Positions 1 to 8,545 of a stretch of DNA of 27,282 nucleotides are shown here, one piece after another. The translations under genes and the position numbers were made by a program. How positions within the stretch are numbered: position 1 is the stretch's first letter; the number at the start of each line of letters is the position of its first letter. Below the pieces are notes generated by a model, which worked only from the letters and a program-made list of their open reading frames with translations, had not been told where the DNA came from and ran no database searches. The stretch is taken from the NCBI RefSeq assembly GCF_001889065.1, contig NZ_LWHB01000077.1:1-27282 (forward strand), written 5' to 3'. Source of the stretch: Suttonella ornithocola. GTDB lineage: Bacteria > Pseudomonadota > Gammaproteobacteria > Cardiobacteriales > Cardiobacteriaceae.

Positions 1-116
1 TAAAAACCACATTCATCAAGATAGACTATCGGTTTGTCTTGAGCGGTCTTATCCACTATTTGTTCTTGAAAGTGCTCTCTTTTCTCTGTGTCGGCTTTTG
101 GATGTTGGTTAATCTT
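1..116 (-). CDS. IS630-family transposase, start of the DDE catalytic frame (OrfB), partial
   Basis: In the -1 frame relative to OrfA, the minus strand is open from about 116 to the window edge and encodes a family-typical linker and then PIVYLDECGF, the strand carrying the first Asp of the IS630 DDE catalytic triad. It has no obvious start of its own, so it is probably made as a fusion with OrfA by -1 frameshifting at the A7 run (115-121). The remaining catalytic residues are outside the window. Confidence 0.7.
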
Positions 117-412
117 TTTTTATGCGTTATCTTTAGTCGCTTTAGAGCATAACAAATCGCTGATTGCGAGCAATTAAAACGTCTAGCTCTTTCCCATTGG
201 TAATCATCAGGATACTGCTCAATATCCTTAAGCAAGGCTTCATCATCAATCTTTGAGGGCTTACGCTCAGTAAAGCCTTTAGGATGGGGATTTTTAATCC
301 AGCTATAGACGGTGAATTTGCTGATCTTGTAGCGCTTTGCAACAGCGCGCCAAGTTTCTCCATTAGCAATATCGTTAAGAATTTTCTGTCGGAATTGGCG
401 ACAGTAGGTCAT
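56..412 (-). CDS. IS630-family transposase, N-terminal DNA-binding frame (OrfA)
   Basis: The 118-residue product has the look of the IS630 N-terminal half: a helix-turn-helix around residues 20-42 (AVAKRYKISKFTVYSWIKNP) followed by a second, winged-helix-like DNA-binding region. The last residues (after about K98) no longer resemble the family, because the true continuation is in the -1 frame. That frame reads QHPKADTEKREHFQEQ and then DKTAQDKPIVYLDECGF at 54-2, which contains the first catalytic Asp region of the DDE nuclease. A run of seven A in the coding strand (115-121) is a plausible point for a -1 frameshift that fuses the two. The start ATG at 410-412 is the first in frame. Confident about family; the frameshift mechanism is inference. 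Confidence 0.8.
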   Translation of the reverse strand: MTYCRQFRQKILNDIANGETWRAVAKRYKISKFTVYSWIKNPHPKGFTERKPSKIDDEALLKDIEQYPDDYQWERARRFNCSQSAICYALKRLKITHKKRLTNIQKPTQRKESTFKNK

Positions 413-536
413 AGGATATGCTCAGTTTGTTTTTGATAATTCTACTACAAGTTGTTCTTTATATCTGCTTTGGATAGATTGGATTATAAATGATTTGACT
501 ATAGTGAGTCATTAAAAGTTAATTGATGGAGGAAAG

Positions 537-930
537 ATGAAAAAAATAGCTTTGATGTTAGCGTTAGCGGTTGCGATGCCTGATGCAGCAGAAATTACGA
601 TCGCTTATAACTCTGATCCTGTGTCGTTAGATCCTATGCAGGAACTTTCAGCAGGCAGTATTCAGATTTCAACAATGCTAAAAGCACAATATTTCCCAGA
701 AAGAGATAAATGTGAAGCAGGGATTGCTTTGATGGGCATTTGAAATGGATAGTGCTAAGCGCAATGAATTACTACAAAAAATTGCGCAAATAGAATATGA
801 CGATGTACCTGTAGCAATGTTGCATTGGCAGAATTTACATTGGGCGTATCGGAAAACCTTTAAGAATTTTCCTGATATCGTTAACATGAGCAATATCCCG
901 AAATGGGATGAATTAGTTGTAGAAGAATAA
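537..930 (+). pseudogene. Remnant of a peptide ABC-transporter substrate-binding protein (SBP_bac_5/DppA type)
   Basis: Two pieces of one family protein lie here with the middle missing. The first (from ATG 537, with GGAGG just upstream) has a signal-peptide-like start and then ITIAYNSDPVSLDPMQ, the mature N terminus expected of oligo/dipeptide-binding proteins. The second (about 742-930) carries a C-terminal segment, AKRNELLQKIAQIEYDDVPV followed by MLHWQNLHWAYRKTFKNFPD, also typical of this family. They are in different frames and together give about 120 residues against the usual 500 or more, so an internal deletion of some 400 codons is inferred. The remnant starts about 35 bases from the IS630 end, so IS activity may have contributed to the decay. 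I do not expect a working product. Confidence 0.75.
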
Positions 931-940
931 AGGGAGACTT

Positions 941-1642
941 ATGAAAAAATCGCTCGCCTTATTAGTGGCATTATTTACCGCCCAAGCGATGGCGGATGGC
1001 TTTCGTTATTCACCAGACGAAATGTATGAAATCGCTAATCCTAATCGGCTTTCTTGGCGCGTGTTTTACGATAAACCTTCTGAAGGACCAGATGCCGCAT
1101 GGTTTGATGCTGTCAAACGTGGCGATCTTAATGCCGTGAAAAAAATGGTTGAGGAAGGACAAAATATAGAAGCAAAAGATAACGCTTCTTTAGGACAAAC
1201 AGCATTAGGTTGGGCAGCTTTTATTGGTTATGAAGATTTAGTGGATTATCTGATTGCTCAGGGCGCGGATTTACATGCCACAGACCGTGGCGATGTTTAT
1301 AACGTGTTGAAGTCGGCAGTATTAGGGAAAAATACTGAGATTGTTAAGAAAATCTATGCTTTGTTAAAAGATGAAACGGATTTGAATGACCAAACGGTAG
1401 AAAGCGATGGAGAAACGTTGCTAATGGTTGCTGCCAGTAATAATCGCTTGGAAACGGTGGAATATTTACTCTCTTTAGGTGCTGATCCGAATTTGGTGAC
1501 GACAACGAAAAATAAGAGCTTGGGTGCTTATAATCAAAGTGCGCTTTCTTATGCGTGTGTTCGAGATTTGCCAGAGATGCAAGCATTATTGATTAAACAT
1601 GGGGCGATCAATCATCGAACGGGTAAAGCCAGCTGCCAATAA
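941..1642 (+). CDS. Exported ankyrin-repeat protein
   Basis: The 233-residue product begins with a signal peptide (MKKSLALLVALFTAQAMA, likely cut before Asp19), so it should act in the periplasm or beyond. From about residue 50 it has ankyrin repeats: DAAWFDAVKRGDLNAVKKMV, GQTALGWAAFIGYEDLVDYL, a less regular one around 118-145, GETLLMVAASNNRLETVEYL and a final QSALSYACVRDLPEMQALLI. Ankyrin repeats bind other proteins; no catalytic domain is visible and the partner is unknown. A ribosome site (GGGAG) precedes the start. The gene sits 10 bases after the broken peptide-binding gene and is closed by a strong terminator, so it is the last working gene of that unit. Confidence 0.85.
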   Translation: MKKSLALLVALFTAQAMADGFRYSPDEMYEIANPNRLSWRVFYDKPSEGPDAAWFDAVKRGDLNAVKKMVEEGQNIEAKDNASLGQTALGWAAFIGYEDLVDYLIAQGADLHATDRGDVYNVLKSAVLGKNTEIVKKIYALLKDETDLNDQTVESDGETLLMVAASNNRLETVEYLLSLGADPNLVTTTKNKSLGAYNQSALSYACVRDLPEMQALLIKHGAINHRTGKASCQ

Positions 1643-1668
1643 TTCATCATTCTTTATTTCATTGGACT

Positions 1669-1697
1669 AACGCCATGACTTTGTCATGGCGTTTTTA
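1669..1697 (+). terminator. Rho-independent terminator after the ankyrin gene
   Basis: A perfect 11-bp stem (AACGCCATGAC with GTCATGGCGTT) encloses a TTT loop and runs into a T-rich tail, 27 bases after the ankyrin stop codon. Confidence 0.9.
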
Positions 1698-1829
1698 TTT
1701 GTATGTTATTTATGAAATTTTTACAAAATAAAAAATATTTTCTTTTTATTAAAAAAATTGAAATTAAAATTAAAAAGCAGTAGGATAAATTAACTAAAAA
1801 ATTAAATTTTCTAAAAAAGAGGAGCGTAT

Positions 1830-4112
1830 ATGGATAGAAATCATACGTCGATAACTATAGATTATATTTCTGGTGAATGTATTCCGATAGCGCATTTAGC
1901 GACCGCTCACTATGGCTCTTTTGTTTTAGATTTTATAAGTACAATAGATGGGACGTTAATAGACATTCAAGGTGATAAAGGATATATCACATTAAAAATT
2001 TCTCGAGGCGCATTGTTGGGAGAGTTGCGTTTAGGAGAAGATGTTCGCCAGTTAGATGCTGAAGATGCTTTAGGGCTAGATGATGGCAAGTTACATACGA
2101 TTGGCTTTACAGCTGATGAAACAGGCACGCATTTATTTGTTGATGGCTACGAACAATTTTCTAGCACATTAAGCGTGTGGTTTAAGGAAATTGAAGCAAA
2201 AACACTTAGCGTTGACCCCGAGAGTTTGATGCAACCTAAATGGTTAGCCTTTTATGACGCGCCGTTGCCAATTACTGGTATGGTTGCGCTCGCCCGTCCA
2301 GCAAAACCTTTTTTAGAGTTTGCAACCGCAGAATTATCTCCAAGAGATGCAAAGCGTTGTTCTGACTTAGAAATAGGCTCATTGCGCGCACGTTTTCGCG
2401 CAAGAGGGCTAGGACAAGGCGGCACAATCATCGCTGCGAAAGGTTCGCAAGGAGAATTGGCGTTAACCTTAGAAGCGGGCAATTTATATTATCGCGTTTA
2501 CCAACAATCAACGCTCATTGCCGAAGTGTCTGCACAAGGACATTGGGACGATGGACACTGGCATGATATGGTATTAAGCAGTGGACGTGGCGCGCTAATC
2601 TTATATGTTGACGGTTATCAAGTTGCCTTAGCCGCAGGGGCAGCATTCTTCACAGAATTAGGACAAATTGAGCGGGTAACCGTTGGCATGAGCTTAGAAA
2701 AAATCCGCTTATTTGGTGAAGCGCAATCGGCTGCCATTTTTGATGCCATTTTGAGTGACCATCAAGTGAAACGTCTAGCAGGCGTCATGCCTTTACCAAC
2801 ACGCGCATTATTTGATACTGGTTATCAAGGCTCTAGAAGTTATCGTATTCCCTCCCTATTAACCTTGCAGTCAGGCGTGATTTTAGCAGGTGCTGACCAA
2901 CGGGTAAGTATTGCCAATGACAGCCCGAATGACATCAATTTTGTGATGCGGCGGAGTTTAGATGGCGGACAAACATGGGAAGACGCGCAAACATTAATTC
3001 AATACCCAGGTTCAGGCGCATTAGGCGCATCAGTTATTGATTCTGTATTAGTACAAGATAAAAACAGCGGCAGAGTATTGGTCATCATTGACCATTTCCC
3101 TGGTGGTGTTGGGCAGCCAAATTGTTGCGCAGGCACAGGTTTTGATGAACAGGGCAGACCGATTTTGATTGACCGTGAGGGACAATCCTACATTTGGTGT
3201 AAAAACGGAGAAGTTTTAACTGCTGATGGAGAAAAAACGCCATATCAAGTTGATGGATTAGGCAATGTTAGCGCGAATGGTGATGCACGCGGCAACGTCT
3301 ATCTTGCATTTGGGGTTGATGCGCAAGAATCTTTATTCACGGTGCGCACTTCTTATCTGCAAATGATTTATAGCGATGATGATGGTGCAACATGGTCTGC
3401 GCCAATTGATATTACCTCACAAGTGAAACAACCATGGATGCGTTTCTTAGGCACTTCCCCCGGAAATGGTATTCAGCTTTCTTCAGGGCGAATTTTAGTG
3501 CCAATTTATTACAACCACGAAGAAGGGATTACTTTTTCTTGCGCGGTAATGTTTAGTGATGATGGCGGACAAACGTGGCAATTAGGGCAATCGCCAAATG
3601 ATGACCGTGAACTTTTTGGTGTGCGCATCCATTCTCGTCATTTGAAAGATGATAGAGGTTCACTACATGAATCTGTCTTAGTTGAAGGGCATGATGGTGC
3701 GGTTCATGTTTATATGCGTAATCAACATCCTTCTGGTCGTGTGGCACACGCGGTGAGTTATGACGGTGGTGAAACATGGGGAGAAGTCGATTATGTGGCA
3801 CAACTCACAGAGATTTTTTCACAACCGAATGCGATTAATGTGACTTTTTCTGATGGTAAACAAGCAACCGTGTTTGCCAATGCTTCGCAAATGCTACCTT
3901 TCCGCGGCTGCGGTGTATTAAGAATGAGTTTTGATGATGGCAAAACATGGCCACATAACCGCGTCTTTAATCCTCGTCATTATGTTTACCAATGTATGAC
4001 CCAACTACCCAATGGCAATCTCGCGCTTTTATGGGAAAGAGAAACTCAAGGGCTTTATTTAACCATAATCCCACTTGAATGGCTTACTGCTTCTTGCCAA
4101 AGCCTACATTAA
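1830..4112 (+). CDS. Sialidase (exo-alpha-sialidase, GH33) with two N-terminal lectin-like modules
   Basis: Releases terminal sialic acid from glycoconjugates. The C-terminal half (about 325-760) is a six-bladed propeller with the family marks: YRIP at 338-341 (first Arg R339), likely acid/base D356, five Asp boxes at S376-W383, S515-W522, S576-W583, S643-W650 and S700-W707, Glu E614 and nucleophile Tyr Y720, and R630 and R692 as likely second and third Arg of the triad. Before it are two related LamG/CBM40-like sandwich modules (about 1-125 and 170-330), each with a DG.(L/W)H ... (F/Y)VDGY signature. The start ATG follows GAGGAG. No signal peptide, anchor or transmembrane segment is visible, which is odd for an enzyme acting on outside substrates. 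The nanT gene follows, so sialic acid foraging is the inferred role. Confidence 0.92.
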   Translation: MDRNHTSITIDYISGECIPIAHLATAHYGSFVLDFISTIDGTLIDIQGDKGYITLKISRGALLGELRLGEDVRQLDAEDALGLDDGKLHTIGFTADETGTHLFVDGYEQFSSTLSVWFKEIEAKTLSVDPESLMQPKWLAFYDAPLPITGMVALARPAKPFLEFATAELSPRDAKRCSDLEIGSLRARFRARGLGQGGTIIAAKGSQGELALTLEAGNLYYRVYQQSTLIAEVSAQGHWDDGHWHDMVLSSGRGALILYVDGYQVALAAGAAFFTELGQIERVTVGMSLEKIRLFGEAQSAAIFDAILSDHQVKRLAGVMPLPTRALFDTGYQGSRSYRIPSLLTLQSGVILAGADQRVSIANDSPNDINFVMRRSLDGGQTWEDAQTLIQYPGSGALGASVIDSVLVQDKNSGRVLVIIDHFPGGVGQPNCCAGTGFDEQGRPILIDREGQSYIWCKNGEVLTADGEKTPYQVDGLGNVSANGDARGNVYLAFGVDAQESLFTVRTSYLQMIYSDDDGATWSAPIDITSQVKQPWMRFLGTSPGNGIQLSSGRILVPIYYNHEEGITFSCAVMFSDDGGQTWQLGQSPNDDRELFGVRIHSRHLKDDRGSLHESVLVEGHDGAVHVYMRNQHPSGRVAHAVSYDGGETWGEVDYVAQLTEIFSQPNAINVTFSDGKQATVFANASQMLPFRGCGVLRMSFDDGKTWPHNRVFNPRHYVYQCMTQLPNGNLALLWERETQGLYLTIIPLEWLTASCQSLH

Positions 4113-4219
4113 AAACTGATTGTTTATAGCAATCTCATTAAAAATAGTAAAAATATAATAAAAATCAGTGTAATAAATCATAGATAGCGTCATAAACTGA
4201 AAAAAGATAGGAGAACATC

Positions 4220-5674
4220 ATGAATACCTCGCAGACCGTATGGTATAAACAACTCAGCAAAGAAAAATGGCGTGCCTTTTTCGCGGCGTGGTTAGGCGTA
4301 CTATTAGATGGCTATGACTTCGTGTTAATTGCTTTTGCATTGCCTGCCATTCGTGAAACCTTCGGATTAACCTTAGTGGAAAGTGCGGCTTTAGTATCAG
4401 CAGCATTCGTTTCTCGCTGGTTAGGCGGATTAATGCTAGGCGCAATGGCAGATAAGCTAGGGCGCAAACCGGCGATGATAGCATCCATTTTCCTCTTTGC
4501 TGCTGGTTCCATCATCATGGCATTTGCGCCCACTTATTGGGTGTTATTTTTATGCCGCTTAGTGATTGGTTTTGCAATGGCAGGGGAATATTCCTCATCA
4601 GCGGTGTATGTCATTGAACTCTGGCCGAAGCACATGCGTAACAAAGCATCAGGATTTTTGCTTTCAGGATTTGCATTTGGTGTTATTCTTGCGGCGCAAG
4701 TGGATAAATATCTTGTGACATGGGTAGATAGCTGGCATCCCGGCTGGGGCTGGCGTGCGTTGTTTTTAACCGGCATTATCCCAATTGTGGTCGCTATTTA
4801 TATGAGACGCGCTTTACCAGAGGCTGAAGATTGGGCAAAACATCAAGCAGAAAAAAAATCTGCTTCGCATGATATGTTAAGCATTTTATTTAGTAGCAAA
4901 AAGCGTAACCTTAACTTATTAGGCGTGGTAGGTGCTTCTGTACTACTGCTCTTGATTTTCTCTGAATTAGCGTTGCCTGCTGGTTTAATTGCTGTATTAG
5001 CCGTGATAACTGCGGCTATCTTTATCGCCTTTATTTACCAGTTTGACCCTAACCGCTGGGTAATCGGTATTGCCATTATGATTACCATTTTTGCGTCATT
5101 TATGTACACTTGGCCAATTCAAGGTTTATTACCTACCTATCTGAAAGGGGTTGGTATGTCGCCGTCAACGGTTGCAAATGTCATTACTTTTGCAGGTCTT
5201 GGCAATGCAGCAGGTTATATCATTGCTGGCTTTATGGGTGATTACTTAGGGATGCGCCGTTGGTATGCAATCTCATTGATTATTTCACAAACCTTAGTGT
5301 TCCCACTTTTCTTGCAAAACGGTGCTTATGTTGCTTTAGTGGCTATCCTATTATTCTTTAACCAAATGTTCGGACAGGGTATCGCTGGCTTACTGCCTAA
5401 ATGGGTGTCTAGTTATTTCCCAGTAGAACGCCGTGCGGCAGGCTTAGGTTTTTGTTATAACGTGGGTGCATTAGGTGGTGCTGTTGGACCAGTTTTAGGC
5501 GCAGCCATTGCCAAACAATGGTCATTAGGCGGTGCGCTTACGATTCTTTCTGTTGGTTTCGCAGGAATTGTTATTTTATCTATTGGCTTAAATTTACCGC
5601 GTAAAATTCAAATGTTGGTTAATCCACAAGCTGCTCGTCCTGAAGATGGTAATGATGAAATTATCAATAGCTAG
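4220..5674 (+). CDS. nanT: Sialic acid transporter NanT (major facilitator superfamily)
   Basis: Proton-driven import of N-acetylneuraminate across the inner membrane. The 484-residue sequence is very close in plan to E. coli NanT (496 residues): the N-terminal WYKQLSKEKWRAFFAAWLG, LLDGYDFVLIA in the first helix, the loop DKLGRKP between helices 2 and 3, the stretch VIELWPKHMRNKASGFL, YTWPIQGLLPTYL in the second half and AAGLGFCYNVGALGG near the end. NanT has extra central helices compared with ordinary MFS carriers, and the hydrophobic region around 220-290 here fits that. A good ribosome site (AGGAG) precedes the start. It lies 107 bases after the sialidase gene on the same strand. The catabolic genes nanA/nanK/nanE are not in the window. 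Confidence 0.93.
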   Translation: MNTSQTVWYKQLSKEKWRAFFAAWLGVLLDGYDFVLIAFALPAIRETFGLTLVESAALVSAAFVSRWLGGLMLGAMADKLGRKPAMIASIFLFAAGSIIMAFAPTYWVLFLCRLVIGFAMAGEYSSSAVYVIELWPKHMRNKASGFLLSGFAFGVILAAQVDKYLVTWVDSWHPGWGWRALFLTGIIPIVVAIYMRRALPEAEDWAKHQAEKKSASHDMLSILFSSKKRNLNLLGVVGASVLLLLIFSELALPAGLIAVLAVITAAIFIAFIYQFDPNRWVIGIAIMITIFASFMYTWPIQGLLPTYLKGVGMSPSTVANVITFAGLGNAAGYIIAGFMGDYLGMRRWYAISLIISQTLVFPLFLQNGAYVALVAILLFFNQMFGQGIAGLLPKWVSSYFPVERRAAGLGFCYNVGALGGAVGPVLGAAIAKQWSLGGALTILSVGFAGIVILSIGLNLPRKIQMLVNPQAARPEDGNDEIINS

Positions 5675-5698
5675 TAGATTAAGTTTTTTCATTAAAAT

Positions 5699-5730
5699 AA
5701 AGAAACAGCCTTAATAAGCAGTTTCTTTTT
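5699..5730 (+). terminator. Possible terminator after nanT
   Basis: An 8-bp arm pair (AAAGAAAC and GTTTCTTT) encloses a 14-base loop and ends in a run of T, 25 bases after the nanT stop. The stem is A/T-rich, so it may be weak. Confidence 0.5.
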
Positions 5731-5842
5731 GGCATATATATGCAGTTAAATTTATTAGATGGTGCATTGATCATAAATTTTATCTTTAGTGTAAAAATCT
5801 TTTAGAGAAGATTATAATTTACATTTTTTCTAGGGGATAAGT

Positions 5843-7057
5843 ATGGCAAATCAGGATGTGCGGGTATTGCTACTAGAAGGCGTACATCAAAATGCAGTAG
5901 AAAGCTTAAAACGAGAGGGGTTTTCTCAAATTAAAACTTTGTCAACGGCGCTTGAGGGAGAATCGTTACGGCAGGCATTAGCAAAGGCGGATGTGGTGGG
6001 GATTCGTTCAAGAACGCATTTGACTAAAGAAGTTTTAGACGCTGCGCCACATTTACGTGCAATAGGGTGTTTTTGTATTGGTACCAATCAAGTGGATTTA
6101 GCCGCTGCGCAAAATTTAGGTATTCCAGTTTTTAATGCCCCGTATTCTAATACGCGTTCGGTAGCAGAATTGGTGATTGCCGAAACGATTTCTTTGTTGC
6201 GTGGAATGACGGATAAAAGTCATATGGTTCATACAGGTACTTGGCCGAAAAAAGCGAAAGGCGCCTATGAAGCACGCGGAAAGACTTTAGGTATTGTCGG
6301 ATATGGCAATATTGGTGCGCAATTATCTATTTTGGCAGAAGCTTTAGGAATGCATGTTGTTTATTATGATATTGAAACTAAGCTGCCATTAGGAAATGCA
6401 GAACCTGCTTCAAGTTTAGATGAACTATTACAAGTTTCTGATGTTGTTAGCTTACATGTACCTGAGTTGCCTTCAACTAAGCATATGATAGGAAAAAGAG
6501 AATTCGCATTGATGAAAGAAGGAGCGATGTTTATCAATGCTGCGCGTGGGCATTGTGTGGTGATTGAGGATTTACATGAGGCTTTGATTAGTCATCACTT
6601 GGCAGGGGCGGCGTTAGATGTCTTTCCGGAAGAACCGAAAAGTAATGATGAGGCGTTGGATTGTCCTTTACGCGGTTTGCCTAATGTGATTTTAACCCCG
6701 CATATCGGTGGTTCAACGCAGGAAGCGCAAGCCAATATTGGATTGGAGGTTGCTGAAAAAATTGCAAAATTTATTTTGAAGGGGACGACGGTTTCAGCGG
6801 TCAATTTCCCTGAGATTTCTTTGCCTACGCAAGCGAATACGCATCGTTTGTTACATATTCATCGCAATCAGCCGGGTGTTTTAGCAGCAGTTATTCGCTT
6901 GTTTGCTGAAAATAATATCAATATTTCTGCGCAAGCGTTGATGACTAAAGGAAATATTGGGATGCTGCTTATGGATGTAAACCATGCTGATTCAGATGTG
7001 GCGCTTGAGAAAATTCGTCAGGTCGACGGCACAATCCGAACGCGTTTATTGAGCTAA
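5843..7057 (+). CDS. serA: D-3-phosphoglycerate dehydrogenase
   Basis: Oxidises 3-phosphoglycerate to 3-phosphohydroxypyruvate with NAD, the first step of serine synthesis in the cytoplasm. The 404-residue protein matches the short E. coli-type enzyme (about 410). It has the N-terminal substrate half (RSRTHLTKEVL, CIGTNQVDL), the nucleotide fold with GYGNIG at 153-158, catalytic Arg in NAARG (R235), Glu in the FPEEP stretch and catalytic His in HIGGS (H287), then a C-terminal ACT domain (about 330-404, HIHRNQPGVLAAV) that in this family gives serine feedback inhibition. A GGGGA ribosome site precedes the ATG. queA starts 2 bases after its stop, so the two are probably co-transcribed. Confidence 0.95.
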   Translation: MANQDVRVLLLEGVHQNAVESLKREGFSQIKTLSTALEGESLRQALAKADVVGIRSRTHLTKEVLDAAPHLRAIGCFCIGTNQVDLAAAQNLGIPVFNAPYSNTRSVAELVIAETISLLRGMTDKSHMVHTGTWPKKAKGAYEARGKTLGIVGYGNIGAQLSILAEALGMHVVYYDIETKLPLGNAEPASSLDELLQVSDVVSLHVPELPSTKHMIGKREFALMKEGAMFINAARGHCVVIEDLHEALISHHLAGAALDVFPEEPKSNDEALDCPLRGLPNVILTPHIGGSTQEAQANIGLEVAEKIAKFILKGTTVSAVNFPEISLPTQANTHRLLHIHRNQPGVLAAVIRLFAENNINISAQALMTKGNIGMLLMDVNHADSDVALEKIRQVDGTIRTRLLS

Positions 7058-7059
7058 TT

Positions 7060-8103
7060 ATGTATCATCAAACAAAAAAGTCTGATTATCAGTATGAATT
7101 ACCGGAATCGCTTATTGCGCGTTATCCTTTAGCAAAGCGCAGTGATAGTCGATTGTTGGTCGCTACACCTTTTAAAGATAGGGTAGAGATAATAGATAGT
7201 GGTGTAGTAAATTTTGCCGAATATTTGCGCGCGGAAGATTTATTGGTGATGAATAATACGCGTGTTCTTCCTGCCCGAATGTATGGCACAAAAGCCAGTG
7301 GTGGGAAGATCGAAATTATGGTTGAACGGACGTTAGATGAACATCACGTTCGAGCATATTTGCGCGCGAGTAAATCACCTAAGGTGGGAAGTGAGCTATT
7401 TATTCATGATTATGTAGTAACGGTTGCAGAGAAAAAAGACGGTTTGTTTACCTTGAGTAGTTTTATTCCATGGCAAGAGATTATGCAAATCAATGGTGAG
7501 ATGCCTATTCCGCCATATATGGATAGAAATGCAGAAGCATTAGACAGTGAGCGTTATCAGACAGTCTATGCAAAAACACCAGGAGCGGTAGCAGCGCCAA
7601 CAGCAGGGTTACATTTTGATGGCGATTTATTAGCGAAGATTGCAGAAAAAGGTATTGCCAGAGCAGAAGTCACTCTTCATGTCGGTGCGGGAACATTTCA
7701 GCCTGTTCGTGAGGAAGATTTAAATGCCCATGTGATGCATGAGGAATGGTTGTCTGTGCCAGAGGAGACAGTGGAGGCAGTTAAGCAATGTCGCGCACGG
7801 GGTGGAAGAGTCATTGCGATTGGCACGACAAGTCTTCGAGCATTGGAAAGTGCGGCACAAGATGGACAGTTACTCGCGGGTAGCGGCGATACGAATTTGT
7901 TTATTTCGCCGGGGTATCGATTTAATGTTGTAGATGCTTTATTTACTAATTTCCATTTGCCGGAATCTACTTTATTGATGTTAGTCAGCGCATTTGCAGG
8001 AATGGAAAATATTCGCACCATTTATCGCCATGCAGTAGAAGAGCAGTATCGCTTTTATAGTTATGGAGATGCGATGTTTTTAACGAATCAATTGTCTAAT
8101 TGA
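7060..8103 (+). CDS. queA: tRNA preQ1(34) S-adenosylmethionine ribosyltransferase-isomerase
   Basis: Transfers and rearranges the ribosyl part of SAM onto preQ1 at the tRNA wobble position, the step that makes epoxyqueuosine. The 347-residue length is normal for QueA. Visible family segments are YELPESLIARYPLAKRSDSRLL at the start, MNNTRVLPARMYG, GEMPIPPYM, the conserved PTAGLHFD, LHVGAGTFQPVR, GTTSLRALESA and the C-terminal TNFHLPESTLLMLVSAFAG. It is two bases downstream of serA and on the same strand; the link with serine synthesis is probably positional only. No tgt or queG gene is visible nearby. Confidence 0.96.
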   Translation: MYHQTKKSDYQYELPESLIARYPLAKRSDSRLLVATPFKDRVEIIDSGVVNFAEYLRAEDLLVMNNTRVLPARMYGTKASGGKIEIMVERTLDEHHVRAYLRASKSPKVGSELFIHDYVVTVAEKKDGLFTLSSFIPWQEIMQINGEMPIPPYMDRNAEALDSERYQTVYAKTPGAVAAPTAGLHFDGDLLAKIAEKGIARAEVTLHVGAGTFQPVREEDLNAHVMHEEWLSVPEETVEAVKQCRARGGRVIAIGTTSLRALESAAQDGQLLAGSGDTNLFISPGYRFNVVDALFTNFHLPESTLLMLVSAFAGMENIRTIYRHAVEEQYRFYSYGDAMFLTNQLSN

Positions 8104-8452
8104 TAAAGGCTATTTTTAATTTTCAGAGTAGAAGACGGTAATTTATTTAAAATAGAGATAATATAAAAAATTTAGTATTTATGAGGCTGGTTTGGTTATA
8201 ATTATGAAAAAGCTTTCATAAAAATGGAGAATACTAAATGTTGATCTTTGAGTTTTTACTCTTATTACTGTTTTTGTATATGGGGAGCCGGTTTGGTGGA
8301 ATCGGTCTTGGCGTAGTTTCAGGGATTGGACTATTGTTTGAGGTATTTGTCTTGCGAATGCCTCCAACAGCGCCACCTATCAATGTAATGTTGATTATTT
8401 TGGCGGTAGTTACCTGTGCGTCTGTGCTAGAAGCCGCAGGTGGATTGAAATA

Positions 8453-8545
8453 TAGTCAAATCAACTAAAAAACAGGACGTTTTATAAACATTACCTTAGT
8501 GCTTCTGGCGGTAAATGGTGTTCTGTTTTTTAGCTGATTGCACTA
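8453..8545. mobile_element. IS630-type MITE, family A copy 1 (inside dcu)
   Basis: The 93-bp unit has imperfect inverted ends, TAGTCAAATCAACTAAAAAA on the left and TAGTGCAATCAGCTAAAAAA read from the right, flanked by TA at 8451-8452 and 8546-8547 (a TATA duplication is also possible). It contains no ORF and puts a TAA into the host frame. The core motif TTCTGGCGGTA is shared with copy 2. Confidence 0.88.

Larger units (their letters stand above)
1..501 (-). mobile_element. IS630-family insertion sequence, partial (one end inside the window)
   Basis: The stretch holds the first transposase frame (56-412), the start of a second frame running off the left edge, and an outer end near 491-501. 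Read outward in, that end begins TAGTCAAATCA and is followed outside by TA at 502-503, which fits the TA target of the IS630/Tc1 group. The other end and the rest of the DDE domain lie outside the window, so the second copy of the target duplication cannot be checked. The terminal bases match the small elements at 8453, 9162 and 20211. Confidence 0.8.

Noticed and set aside
7698..8021. Antisense open frame of 107 codons across queA
   Set aside because: It is a shadow of the queA reading frame, with no ribosome site or recognisable domain.
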